Assembly (NCBI GenBank): GCA_905372275.1
Contig: CAJPON010000002.1
Coordinates: 1 to 64,000 of the forward strand
Direction: 5' to 3'
Origin: Candidatus Saccharimonadota bacterium
Lineage (GTDB): Bacteria > Patescibacteriota > Saccharimonadia > Saccharimonadales > Saccharimonadaceae
DNA: 64,000 nucleotides
Position 1 is the stretch's first letter, and every line of letters starts with the position of its first letter. The notes under the pieces were generated by a model, which did no database searches, was not told the DNA's origin, and saw nothing but the letters and a program-made list of their open reading frames with translations. Position numbers and translations under genes: made by a program. Below, one piece after another: positions 57,674-64,000 of the stretch.

Positions 57674-59044
57674 ATGAAGATTATCATCGCGGGTTACGGT
57701 GTGGAAGGTATATCAAATCTGATATATTTCCGGCGGAAATTTCCTGACGCGGAGTTTGTGGTGGCTGACGAGCGCCCGGCGGATAAACTGCCGTCTATTC
57801 CGGATGGCGTGAAGCTGATTTCTGGCAAAAACGTCTTCAGCGAGCAGCTGGGCGATGCTGATTTGGTGGTGCGGACAGCCAGTTTGCCGCCGCGCAATAT
57901 AAAAACCAACGGTAAAATTTGGTCGGCGACCAACGAGTTTTTTGACAAGTGTCCGGCGCCGATTATCGGCGTGACAGGGACCAAGGGCAAGGGGACGACA
58001 TGCAGCCTGATTGCCTCGATATTGCAGCAAGCCGGACAAACGGTGCATTTGGTCGGCAATATCGGCGTGCCAGCGCTGGATATCTTGCCGAAAATTAAAA
58101 AAACCGATATCGTCGTTTACGAATTGTCAAGCTTCCAGCTGTGGGATCTAGAAAAATCGCCGCACATTGCGGTGGTGCTAATGATCGAGCCGGATCATCT
58201 GAATGTCCATACGGATTTCGCCGACTATCTTAATGCCAAGAAAAATATTCGCCGCCACCAGCGTCTTGGCGATGTTTGTTTATATCACCCAACGAATAAA
58301 TATTCACAGGAAGTGGCTGCTATGCCATTTGACGGGCTATTAGATAGGCAAGGTCATGCAATGTGTGAATGCTGCGGAGGTGATGCGCTAGATTTCGCGC
58401 AGCGCTACGCTATTCCTGATGATGACCAAGTTTATGTTCAGGATGGCTACTTTTGCGTGCAAAATCGGCAGATTTGCAGCACCGATCATTTACGGTTGCT
58501 GGGCGCGCACAACCTAGAGAATGCCTGCGCAGCAATGAGCGCGGTGACAGAATTGCCTGTTGCGGTGAATGATGAGCAATTTGCTGCTGGACTGGAGAGT
58601 TTCACAGGGCTGCCGCACCGTTTGAAATTCGTCACTGAGAACAACGGCGTGAAATATTACGACGATAGTATTTCAACCACGCCCGGTAGCGCTATTGCCG
58701 CGTTAAAAGCTTTCACGGAGCCAAAAATTTTGATTTTGGGCGGCTCTGACAAGGGTGCGGACTATACGGAATTAGCGCAGGAAATCGCCAGGCAGCAAAT
58801 GCGGGCAGTGATCGTCAACGGCGCTAATGCCAGTGAAATTATCGAAATTTTGCATAAAAATAAGGTTTCTTGCCAGGTTGTCCAGCTGGAAATGGCGTCG
58901 ATGTCAACAGTCGTTGAAATGGCAGCAAATCAAGCACAACCTGGCGATGTGGTGATTCTCAGCCCGGCCGCCGCTAGCTTCGATATGTTTAAGAGCTATA
59001 ATGATCGCGGCGAGCAGTTCGTAGCGGCGGTGGAGAAGCTTTAG
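57674..59044 (+). CDS. murD: UDP-N-acetylmuramoyl-alanine-D-glutamate ligase
   Basis: Adds D-Glu to the peptidoglycan precursor. The 456-residue protein has an N-terminal nucleotide-binding Rossmann-like start (AGYGVEGISNLIYF), the Mur ligase P-loop GVTGTKGKGTTCS (about 99-110), the central catalytic segments ELSSFQLWDL and LNVHTDFADYLNAKKNI, and the C-terminal KYYDDSISTTPGSAIAAL motif of MurD. An unusual CECC cluster sits in the middle of the protein where relatives have no cysteines. It converges with murI. Confidence 0.93.
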   Translation: MKIIIAGYGVEGISNLIYFRRKFPDAEFVVADERPADKLPSIPDGVKLISGKNVFSEQLGDADLVVRTASLPPRNIKTNGKIWSATNEFFDKCPAPIIGVTGTKGKGTTCSLIASILQQAGQTVHLVGNIGVPALDILPKIKKTDIVVYELSSFQLWDLEKSPHIAVVLMIEPDHLNVHTDFADYLNAKKNIRRHQRLGDVCLYHPTNKYSQEVAAMPFDGLLDRQGHAMCECCGGDALDFAQRYAIPDDDQVYVQDGYFCVQNRQICSTDHLRLLGAHNLENACAAMSAVTELPVAVNDEQFAAGLESFTGLPHRLKFVTENNGVKYYDDSISTTPGSAIAALKAFTEPKILILGGSDKGADYTELAQEIARQQMRAVIVNGANASEIIEILHKNKVSCQVVQLEMASMSTVVEMAANQAQPGDVVILSPAAASFDMFKSYNDRGEQFVAAVEKL

Positions 59045-59046
59045 TG

Positions 59047-59067
59047 CCGTTATATGCCAATATACGG
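59047..59067. terminator. Weak hairpin between murD and murI
   Basis: CCG-T-TATAT and ATATA-CGG form an 8-bp stem with a bulged base. It lies just after the murD stop and before the convergent murI end; AT-rich sequence follows. Weak support. Confidence 0.4.
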
Positions 59068-59100
59068 TAAATTCTAGTATTGCTAGCGGGGGCTAGATAG

Positions 59101-59739
59101 CTAAGCTAACTTAGCAAAATCGCTAATCCGCTTGGCAATAATTGCAGTAGGTTCAAGAAGAATGCGGCATTGCGGGAAAAGGCGTTGTAGCCGCCTCTTA
59201 AGCGCCAGATAATGCGTGCAGCCTAGAACAATAACATCGCTACCGTCCGCAATACTGGTCGATACTTCATCAAGTGTAATATCGTCGGCCAAACCTTGAT
59301 CGATCATCTGCGCCCACGCGTGAGTGTCTGGCGTGTCGATACGAACGCCAGTAGCATATTCACTGATAAGCGCGCGCAGACGCTGGCTGTGTTTGGTGGC
59401 GTTTGTCGCCAGCAGGGTGATATGATGCGATTTGGTCAGGGCGGCGGCTGATTTGATCATCGGTTCAAAGCCCATAAAGCATACGTCTGGGTAACGTTGC
59501 CGCAGCGAGCTAATCGCGTTGGTCGTGGCGGTATTGCATGCCAGAACAATAATGTCGCATGATAGCAGCGGCTGGATGGCGGCATCGGTTAGCGTAATAA
59601 TCTCCTCCGGTGAACGATTGCCGTACGGTGCGTGCTCGCGGTCGATCGCCGTGATGTACGAATGCTGCGGCAGTAATTTTTTCAGCCTCTTTGCTACTAA
59701 TTTGCCGCCAGTTCCCGTATCAAATATGCCGATCTTCAT
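59101..59739 (-). CDS. murI: Glutamate racemase
   Basis: Makes D-Glu for MurD, which is encoded beside it. The 212-residue protein has the catalytic pair CNTATTNAIS and GCTHY (both active-site cysteines) and an N-terminal FDTGTGG, the FDSGVGG motif of MurI. It is shorter than the usual 260-280 residues, missing surface segments. The ATG is six bases after TATACT (59751-59746) on the minus strand. Confidence 0.9.
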   Translation of the reverse strand: MKIGIFDTGTGGKLVAKRLKKLLPQHSYITAIDREHAPYGNRSPEEIITLTDAAIQPLLSCDIIVLACNTATTNAISSLRQRYPDVCFMGFEPMIKSAAALTKSHHITLLATNATKHSQRLRALISEYATGVRIDTPDTHAWAQMIDQGLADDITLDEVSTSIADGSDVIVLGCTHYLALKRRLQRLFPQCRILLEPTAIIAKRISDFAKLA

Positions 59740-59901
59740 ACAAAAAGTATAGCAAAACCGCCGTAACGATATCTACGACAATGCCAGAGCTCGCAGTTTT
59801 GGCAGATTTGAAACGCCGAAATTGCTGCTTATTGCTGTTAATACTGCTATAATAAGCAGGAATAGGCGCGAGTCTTGAGATAGTATCTAATCGGAGGGTT
59901 T

Positions 59902-60993
59902 ATGGATCAACAGCCGTACCAGCAATACCAACAGTATCAGCAGCCGCCGCAATCGCAGGCACAAACCAAAGGCCAGCTTGCCGTAGCGCGGGCTCGCAAT
60001 GCGCAAGATAATGTCGTTCTGACAATAACTATCATTATCTTTTGTTTCTTTGCGGCTAGCTATTTTATCTATACAACATTCCAGGAAATGTCAACAGATA
60101 ATGCTGGACACCACGTTGAGTTATCGTTCAGCGATGGCGTGATTGCTGTATTGCTGGCGATAGTTTTTATGATTATGGGATTGGGCATGCTGCTAGGTAT
60201 TGGTATGTTCATGGTGCGGATGATGCGCCAGCAAATGCTGGGTAATGCCTTGCAAGTTGAATATAGCGCTTACGCGTGGTTACGCGATTGGGCTAACCAG
60301 GTATCGGCTGATTTAGAGATGCCGCAAGTCGAGATTTTCATCACGCAGAATCCAGTGATGAATGCTTATGCTTTTGGTTTTGCTAGGCCATATTCTATCG
60401 TGCTACATTCTGGATCAATTCGTTATTTGACCGAAGATGAATTAAAGGTGGTTGTTGTACATGAAATGGCGCATATCAAATACCGCCATGCCAACGCTAA
60501 CGTGTATTTGATGCCGTTTTTGTCGATTCCGATTATCAGCGTATTGGGTAGTTGGATTTCTGGATTCTGGCACCGCCGTGCCGAGCTAACCGCCGATCGT
60601 CTAGCCTTGATGTATTTGGGCGATAGCGAATTGGTCAAGAAATCGCTGATCAAGGTGCATGTTGGACCTGATGCGGCAGACAGTATGAACGAGGTAGCGC
60701 GCCAGTGGATGCAGTACACGGCTGAGCGCCCGATGAATCATTTTGCGCAGACATTCAGCGATCATCCGTTTTTGGTACGTCGGTTGAGTCAAATTGACTA
60801 TTGGAAGGGCGTGGTTGAGCCGCAAAATCAGCCGCAGAGCGTTGCGCCAGCTGCTGCTCAGCCTAATGTTTCTGAACCTGCTGGATCAGAACCTGCTACT
60901 GAGCCGACAACCGTAGAACCAACTTCTACCAAGAAATCAACTCGCCGCAGATCAGATGACACCAGCCAAAATCAAGACGAGACTGCTGCCTAG
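59902..60993 (+). CDS. htpX: M48-family HtpX-type membrane protease
   Basis: A 363-residue membrane quality-control protease. After a Gln/Tyr/Pro-rich tail (residues 1-22, PYQQYQQYQQ) come two membrane helices (about 38-58 and 80-105), then the zinc motif VVHEMAHIKYRHA (H187, E188, H191) and the third ligand in RRAELTADRLALMY. The C-terminus is a long Pro/Glu/Thr-rich extension. TATAAT about 50 bp upstream and CGGAGGG before the ATG mark a leadered start. prfB follows after 5 bp. Confidence 0.9.
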   Translation: MDQQPYQQYQQYQQPPQSQAQTKGQLAVARARNAQDNVVLTITIIIFCFFAASYFIYTTFQEMSTDNAGHHVELSFSDGVIAVLLAIVFMIMGLGMLLGIGMFMVRMMRQQMLGNALQVEYSAYAWLRDWANQVSADLEMPQVEIFITQNPVMNAYAFGFARPYSIVLHSGSIRYLTEDELKVVVVHEMAHIKYRHANANVYLMPFLSIPIISVLGSWISGFWHRRAELTADRLALMYLGDSELVKKSLIKVHVGPDAADSMNEVARQWMQYTAERPMNHFAQTFSDHPFLVRRLSQIDYWKGVVEPQNQPQSVAPAAAQPNVSEPAGSEPATEPTTVEPTSTKKSTRRRSDDTSQNQDETAA

Positions 60994-60998
60994 GTTCT

Positions 60999-62084
60999 AT
61001 GCAGCCGTTACGAAAACAAGCTGAAGATCTCCGTGCTCGCGTGGCTAGCGCTTGCCAGGCTTTGCATATTGACGCTCGCGCTGAAGAACTGGCAGTGCTT
61101 GATGAACAGCTGGCCGACTCGAACGTTTGGGCGAATGTCGAGCGGGCGCAGATGCTGACACGGCAGGCGGCGAGCTTGCGTTCGCAAATTGAGCCATGGC
61201 AGATTTTACGTTCGCAAATCTCGGACATTGTTGAACTAATGGATTTAGGCGACGACTCGATGCTGGCAGAATTTACCGAGCAGTTAGCAGCTCTCGAAGC
61301 AGAATACCAGGAGCGCCGCAAAGATTTGTTGTTCTCAGGCGAATACGATAATCGGGCGGCGATTCTCAAATTGAGCGCTGGCGCTGGCGGTACCGATGCG
61401 CAGGATTGGGCAGAGATGCTAGAGCGAATGTATCTGCGCTGGTCTGAAAAGCATGATATGCAGACCGAGCTAGTCGAGCGGTCAACGGGCGAGGAAGCCG
61501 GTATCAAGAATGCGACATACATTATCCGCGGTGCTTTCGCTTACGGCAAATTGCGCAGCGAACACGGGGTGCACCGGCTGGTGCGGCTCAGTCCATTTAA
61601 CGCTGATAATTTGCGGCAGACTAGCTTTGCACTGGTCGAAATCATGCCGGAAATGGACGCGCCAGGCGAGGTCGATATCGACGACAAAGATTTGCGAATT
61701 GATATTTATCGTAGCGGCGGCAACGGCGGGCAAGGAGTTAATACGACTGATTCTGCAGTGCGCATCACTCACTTGCCGACAGGCACGGTGGTGGCGATCC
61801 AAAACGAGCGCAGCCAGCTCCAAAACAAAGAAACCGCGCTAAAAATCCTCAAAAGCCGCTTAGCGCAGATGCAGTTAGAACAACGCGCCGCGACGCTAGC
61901 TGACTTGCGGGCGGGCGAGTCGGCTAGCTGGGGCGCGCAGATTCGTAATTACGTGCTTCACCCTTACACATTAGTCAAGGATACGCGCACCAAATTTGAG
62001 ACGCATAATGCCCGCGGTGTGCTAGATGGCGACATTGACGGTTTTATCGAAGCATATCTCGAGCAGCAAGCAGCGACCGAGTAG
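60999..62084 (+). CDS. prfB: Peptide chain release factor 2
   Basis: Recognises UAA and UGA. The anticodon tripeptide is SPF (RLSPFNADNLRQTS) and the catalytic motif GGQ is in [17 protein letters not shown]. The 361-residue reading frame is continuous, with none of the programmed +1 frameshift found near codon 25 in most bacterial prfB genes. Five bases separate it from the htpX-like gene, and it may be co-transcribed with it. Confidence 0.95.
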   Translation: MQPLRKQAEDLRARVASACQALHIDARAEELAVLDEQLADSNVWANVERAQMLTRQAASLRSQIEPWQILRSQISDIVELMDLGDDSMLAEFTEQLAALEAEYQERRKDLLFSGEYDNRAAILKLSAGAGGTDAQDWAEMLERMYLRWSEKHDMQTELVERSTGEEAGIKNATYIIRGAFAYGKLRSEHGVHRLVRLSPFNADNLRQTSFALVEIMPEMDAPGEVDIDDKDLRIDIYRSGGNGGQGVNTTDSAVRITHLPTGTVVAIQNERSQLQNKETALKILKSRLAQMQLEQRAATLADLRAGESASWGAQIRNYVLHPYTLVKDTRTKFETHNARGVLDGDIDGFIEAYLEQQAATE

Positions 62085-62112
62085 CTGGCTATCGCTATAA
62101 ACTAGCTTATGC

Positions 62113-62118
62113 TACAAT
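62113..62118 (+). promoter_or_regulatory. ftsE -10 element (TACAAT)
   Basis: TACAAT lies five bases before the GTG at 62124 and eight before the ATG at 62127, again without a ribosome site. Confidence 0.6.
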
Positions 62119-62123
62119 AGGTA

Positions 62124-62810
62124 GTGATGATTCTGTTAGATAGAGTGACCAAGGTGTATGGTAAGGGCAGTAAGCCAGCGCTTGACCGTGTTAATCTGCA
62201 TGTCGAGCCGAACGAGTTCGTGATCATCGTTGGGACGAGCGGTGCTGGCAAATCGACCTTGCTCAAATTATTGACGCGCGAAGAAAAGCCGACTAGCGGC
62301 AAGATTGTCGTTGGCGGTATTGATTACGACCAGCTCAAGGACAAGCATATCCCGTTGCTGCGCCGCAAAATTGGCGTAGTTTTTCAGGATTTTAAGTTAC
62401 TACCGAACCGGACAGTGTTCGAAAATGTGGCTTTTGCGCTAGAAATTGCCGGCATGACTAACCGCGAAATTAAAAATACTGTACCAAAAGTGATTGACCT
62501 GGTGGGTCTAAAGGGTAAGGAAAAGCAGTTCCCGCATCAGCTATCGGGCGGTGAGCGCCAGCGTGTGGCAATTGCTCGAGCAGTAGTGCGCCAGCCAAAG
62601 ATTCTAATCGCTGACGAGCCAACGGGTAATCTCGATCCGAAGCATAGTTGGGATATTGTCCGCCTGCTTGAGAAGATTAACCGGTATGGCACGACTGTTA
62701 TACTTACAACACATAATGTCGAGATTGTCAATAGGTTGAAGCGCCGCGTTATCACTGTTGACCACGGCAAGATTACTAGCGACCAAGCGCAGGGGAGTTA
62801 TCGGCAATGA
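62124..62810 (+). CDS. ftsE: Cell division ATPase FtsE
   Basis: ABC ATPase that, with FtsX, activates peptidoglycan hydrolases at the division site. Walker A GTSGAGKSTLLK, Q-loop VFQDFKLLPN, signature QLSGGERQRVAIA, Walker [14 protein letters not shown] and switch His TTHNVE. Length is 228 (or 227 from ATG 62127, which sits better relative to the -10). It overlaps ftsX by 4 bp. Confidence 0.95.
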   Translation: MMILLDRVTKVYGKGSKPALDRVNLHVEPNEFVIIVGTSGAGKSTLLKLLTREEKPTSGKIVVGGIDYDQLKDKHIPLLRRKIGVVFQDFKLLPNRTVFENVAFALEIAGMTNREIKNTVPKVIDLVGLKGKEKQFPHQLSGGERQRVAIARAVVRQPKILIADEPTGNLDPKHSWDIVRLLEKINRYGTTVILTTHNVEIVNRLKRRVITVDHGKITSDQAQGSYRQ

Positions 62811-63841
62811 GACGAGACAAAGTCAAGACAGCGGCTGCCAAAAAGAAAAGCCGCCGCGAGGACAAAAAAAATACCGGTGCGCGCGCCTTGACCAGACAAA
62901 GGCGCAGCCGCCAGCGCAAATGGCTGACTTTCGTACGAATGTGTCGCTACGGCGTCAATAATTTCACTCGTAATGCTTGGCTAACCATTGCGGCTACCGC
63001 GGTGATGACGATTACGTTGCTGATTATCTTTACTACGGTGGTGGCGCGCAATATTTTGGCAGACTCGGTAACGGAGCTGAGTAAAAAAGTCGATATGTCA
63101 ATTTATCTCAAAACGGGTACCACCGAAGAACAGGCTAAACCGATTATCACCGATTTGCGTAAACTGCATAATGTCGAGCGCGTTGAATTCGTTTCCTCGG
63201 AAAAAGCGCGCCAACAAAGCGCCGAAGACAACAAAGCCGACCAAGATATACTAGATGCCCTTAATCAAGCTGCCAATAAAATGCCAGCAGTGATTCGCGT
63301 TAATCTAGAGAATATCAATGACACCGACAGTCTTAGCGACTTTGTCAAAACTAATAAGCCGCTCAAAAAAATTATCGATGATAAGCGCGAACCGTCGTTT
63401 GCTGGCGACCGGCGCGACGCTATCGAAAATATCGGCCGCTGGACAGATTTTGCGCAGCGGGCTGGTTTAGCGGCGAGCGTACTCTTCGTCGTAATATCTT
63501 CGTTGATTGTTTTTAATACCATTAGAATGGCAATATTCAATCGTAAAAGCGAGATCGAGATGATGAAACTTATCGGTGCTGACAAAAGCTTTATCCGCGG
63601 CCCGTTTTTGGTAGAGGCAATGGTGTATGGTTGTATTGCTGCGGTTGTAGCGACCGCTATAGGGGTAGGGGTTTTCGCGACGATTTCTGGCAAATTACAG
63701 GCTTATGGAATTGCTGCTGTAGCTACATCGCACTTTCTGGTAAATAATTTGCTGCTGGTCTTGCTAAGTATGATGTTGTTAGGCTCGTTGATTGGGATTA
63801 TTTCCTCGACACTGGCTACTCGCCGTTATCTCAAATTGTAG
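62807..63841 (+). CDS. ftsX: Cell division permease FtsX
   Basis: Partner of FtsE. The 344-residue protein begins with a long Lys/Arg-rich cytoplasmic stretch (about 45 residues), then one membrane helix, an extracellular loop of about 140 residues with VDMSIYLKTGTTEEQAKPI and AVIRVNLENINDTD, and three C-terminal helices with RKSEIEMMKLIGADKSFI, the FtsX/MacB coupling motif. The highly basic N-terminus is longer than in most FtsX proteins. It is followed by a new promoter and a secreted protein, the usual place of a FtsEX-activated hydrolase. Confidence 0.94.
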   Translation: MRRDKVKTAAAKKKSRREDKKNTGARALTRQRRSRQRKWLTFVRMCRYGVNNFTRNAWLTIAATAVMTITLLIIFTTVVARNILADSVTELSKKVDMSIYLKTGTTEEQAKPIITDLRKLHNVERVEFVSSEKARQQSAEDNKADQDILDALNQAANKMPAVIRVNLENINDTDSLSDFVKTNKPLKKIIDDKREPSFAGDRRDAIENIGRWTDFAQRAGLAASVLFVVISSLIVFNTIRMAIFNRKSEIEMMKLIGADKSFIRGPFLVEAMVYGCIAAVVATAIGVGVFATISGKLQAYGIAAVATSHFLVNNLLLVLLSMMLLGSLIGIISSTLATRRYLKL

Positions 63842-63881
63842 AGTAATTTACGAAAGGGGGTGATTATTCGACGTAGCTTTA

Positions 63882-63910
63882 TTGACAAAGCGGTAATGCT
63901 TTGTTACGCT
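63882..63910 (+). promoter_or_regulatory. Promoter of the last gene, TTGACA-17 bp-TACGCT
   Basis: TTGACA at 63882-63887, a 17-bp spacer and TACGCT at 63905-63910. The ATG at 63917 is six bases after the -10, a leaderless layout. Confidence 0.7.
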
Positions 63911-63916
63911 AGAAGT

Positions 63917-64000
63917 ATGAAACATAGGTCCACCACACCAGTTTCGTCAAGGCGGCACGTTGCGAAGTCGTCAATCGTCGCAGCAGCTGTTTTGATGAGC
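63917..64000 (+). CDS. Start of a probable secreted protein (3'-truncated by window end)
   Basis: Only 28 codons are visible: a basic N-terminus (MKHRSTTPVSSRRH) leading into a hydrophobic IVAAAVLM, as in a signal peptide. The position right after ftsEX suggests a peptidoglycan hydrolase or activator of the EnvC/M23 type, by analogy with other genomes; the visible residues do not prove it. An in-frame GTG at 63860 is an alternative start but lies upstream of the promoter. Confidence 0.55.
   Translation, partial: MKHRSTTPVSSRRHVAKSSIVAAAVLMS

Noticed and set aside
59827..59866. CTGCT-ATAATA-AGCAG as an operator
   Set aside because: The short palindrome simply surrounds the -10 of the M48 gene; five-base arms are too short to claim a regulator site.
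1..64000. Possible UGA recoding as in SR1/Gracilibacteria
   Set aside because: TGA ends several core genes (for example ftsX-adjacent and operon overlaps of the ATGA type), conserved proteins contain no in-frame TGA, and prfB is present.
1..64000. tRNA, rRNA, CRISPR arrays, insertion sequences or prophage
   Set aside because: I read the intergenic gaps and found no cloverleaf, direct-repeat array, transposase or integrase; a tRNAscan/Infernal run would be needed for certainty.

Overview
This window reads as chromosome of a Candidatus Saccharibacteria (TM7, Patescibacteria/CPR) member. That assignment is an inference from content: compact, mostly co-linear core genes, short forms of several housekeeping proteins (EF-Ts of 197 aa, PriA of 646 aa, ProRS without an editing insert, SecA without a C-terminal zinc site), a type B L31, and surface or coiled-coil proteins with no clear general-bacterial counterparts. 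There is no rRNA, tRNA, CRISPR array, transposase or prophage that I can see. Both RF1 and RF2 genes are present and TGA is an ordinary stop, so the UGA=Gly code of SR1/Gracilibacteria does not apply.

Layout. 1-2.3 kb: the 3' part of a large low-complexity/coiled-coil protein followed by two related small acidic proteins; a third small relative sits beside another long coiled-coil protein at 45.0-46.7 kb. 2.3-5.7 kb (minus): priA-def-fmt. 5.8-14.3 kb: a phosphoribosyltransferase-like protein, HTH regulator-recJ, rpsU-yqeY-adk-map, ftsA-ftsZ-nrdR (the NrdR has lost its zinc-finger cysteines), then a thioredoxin-like protein and a VKOR disulfide-forming enzyme. 14.4-20.0 kb: a cell-surface locus with an RCC1-repeat protein ending in a WxL-like domain, an LAxTG-anchored protein, a second WxL-like secreted protein, a DUF916-like membrane-anchored partner and a LiaF-like membrane protein. 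20.1-24.8 kb: a T-box leader, a DUF4145-like gene and an ileS whose product carries a low-molecular-weight phosphotyrosine phosphatase-like domain inside its CP1 editing region. 24.8-33.2 kb: galU, rplU, parA-parB, lepB (minus), an LCP protein, a membrane protein, an HtrA protease and prmC (minus). 33.2-46.7 kb: prfA (minus), an accessory gene with tiny upstream ORFs, rpmE2 (minus), a small membrane protein, rpsB-tsf, frr-uppS-rseP-CPBP protease, proS, greA, lysS. 46.8-64 kb: uppP, a MacB-type ABC pair, serS-pyrD, hpf, secA-M16 peptidase, a membrane protein of odd composition, murD, murI (minus), M48 peptidase-prfB, ftsE-ftsX and the start of a secreted protein.

Functionally the window combines translation (four tRNA synthetases, three ribosomal proteins plus S2, factors for elongation, release and recycling), cell envelope and division (ftsA/Z/E/X, murD, murI, uppS, uppP, LCP), protein export and surface quality control (secA, lepB, rseP, htrA, M48, M16), chromosome handling (parAB, priA, recJ) and a surface-protein module whose paired cysteines fit the VKOR gene just upstream.

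Two window-wide patterns stand out. First, about twenty genes have a TATAAT-like -10 hexamer only 5-10 nt before the start codon, so their mRNAs should be leaderless, while operon-internal genes and some ribosomal or secretion genes have Shine-Dalgarno sequences. Second, the ileS locus differs from its surroundings in regulation (T-box), neighbour gene and domain architecture. The most interesting items are the IleRS-phosphatase chimera with its T-box, the zinc-less NrdR, and the VKOR/CX9C-RCC1/WxL-like surface locus.
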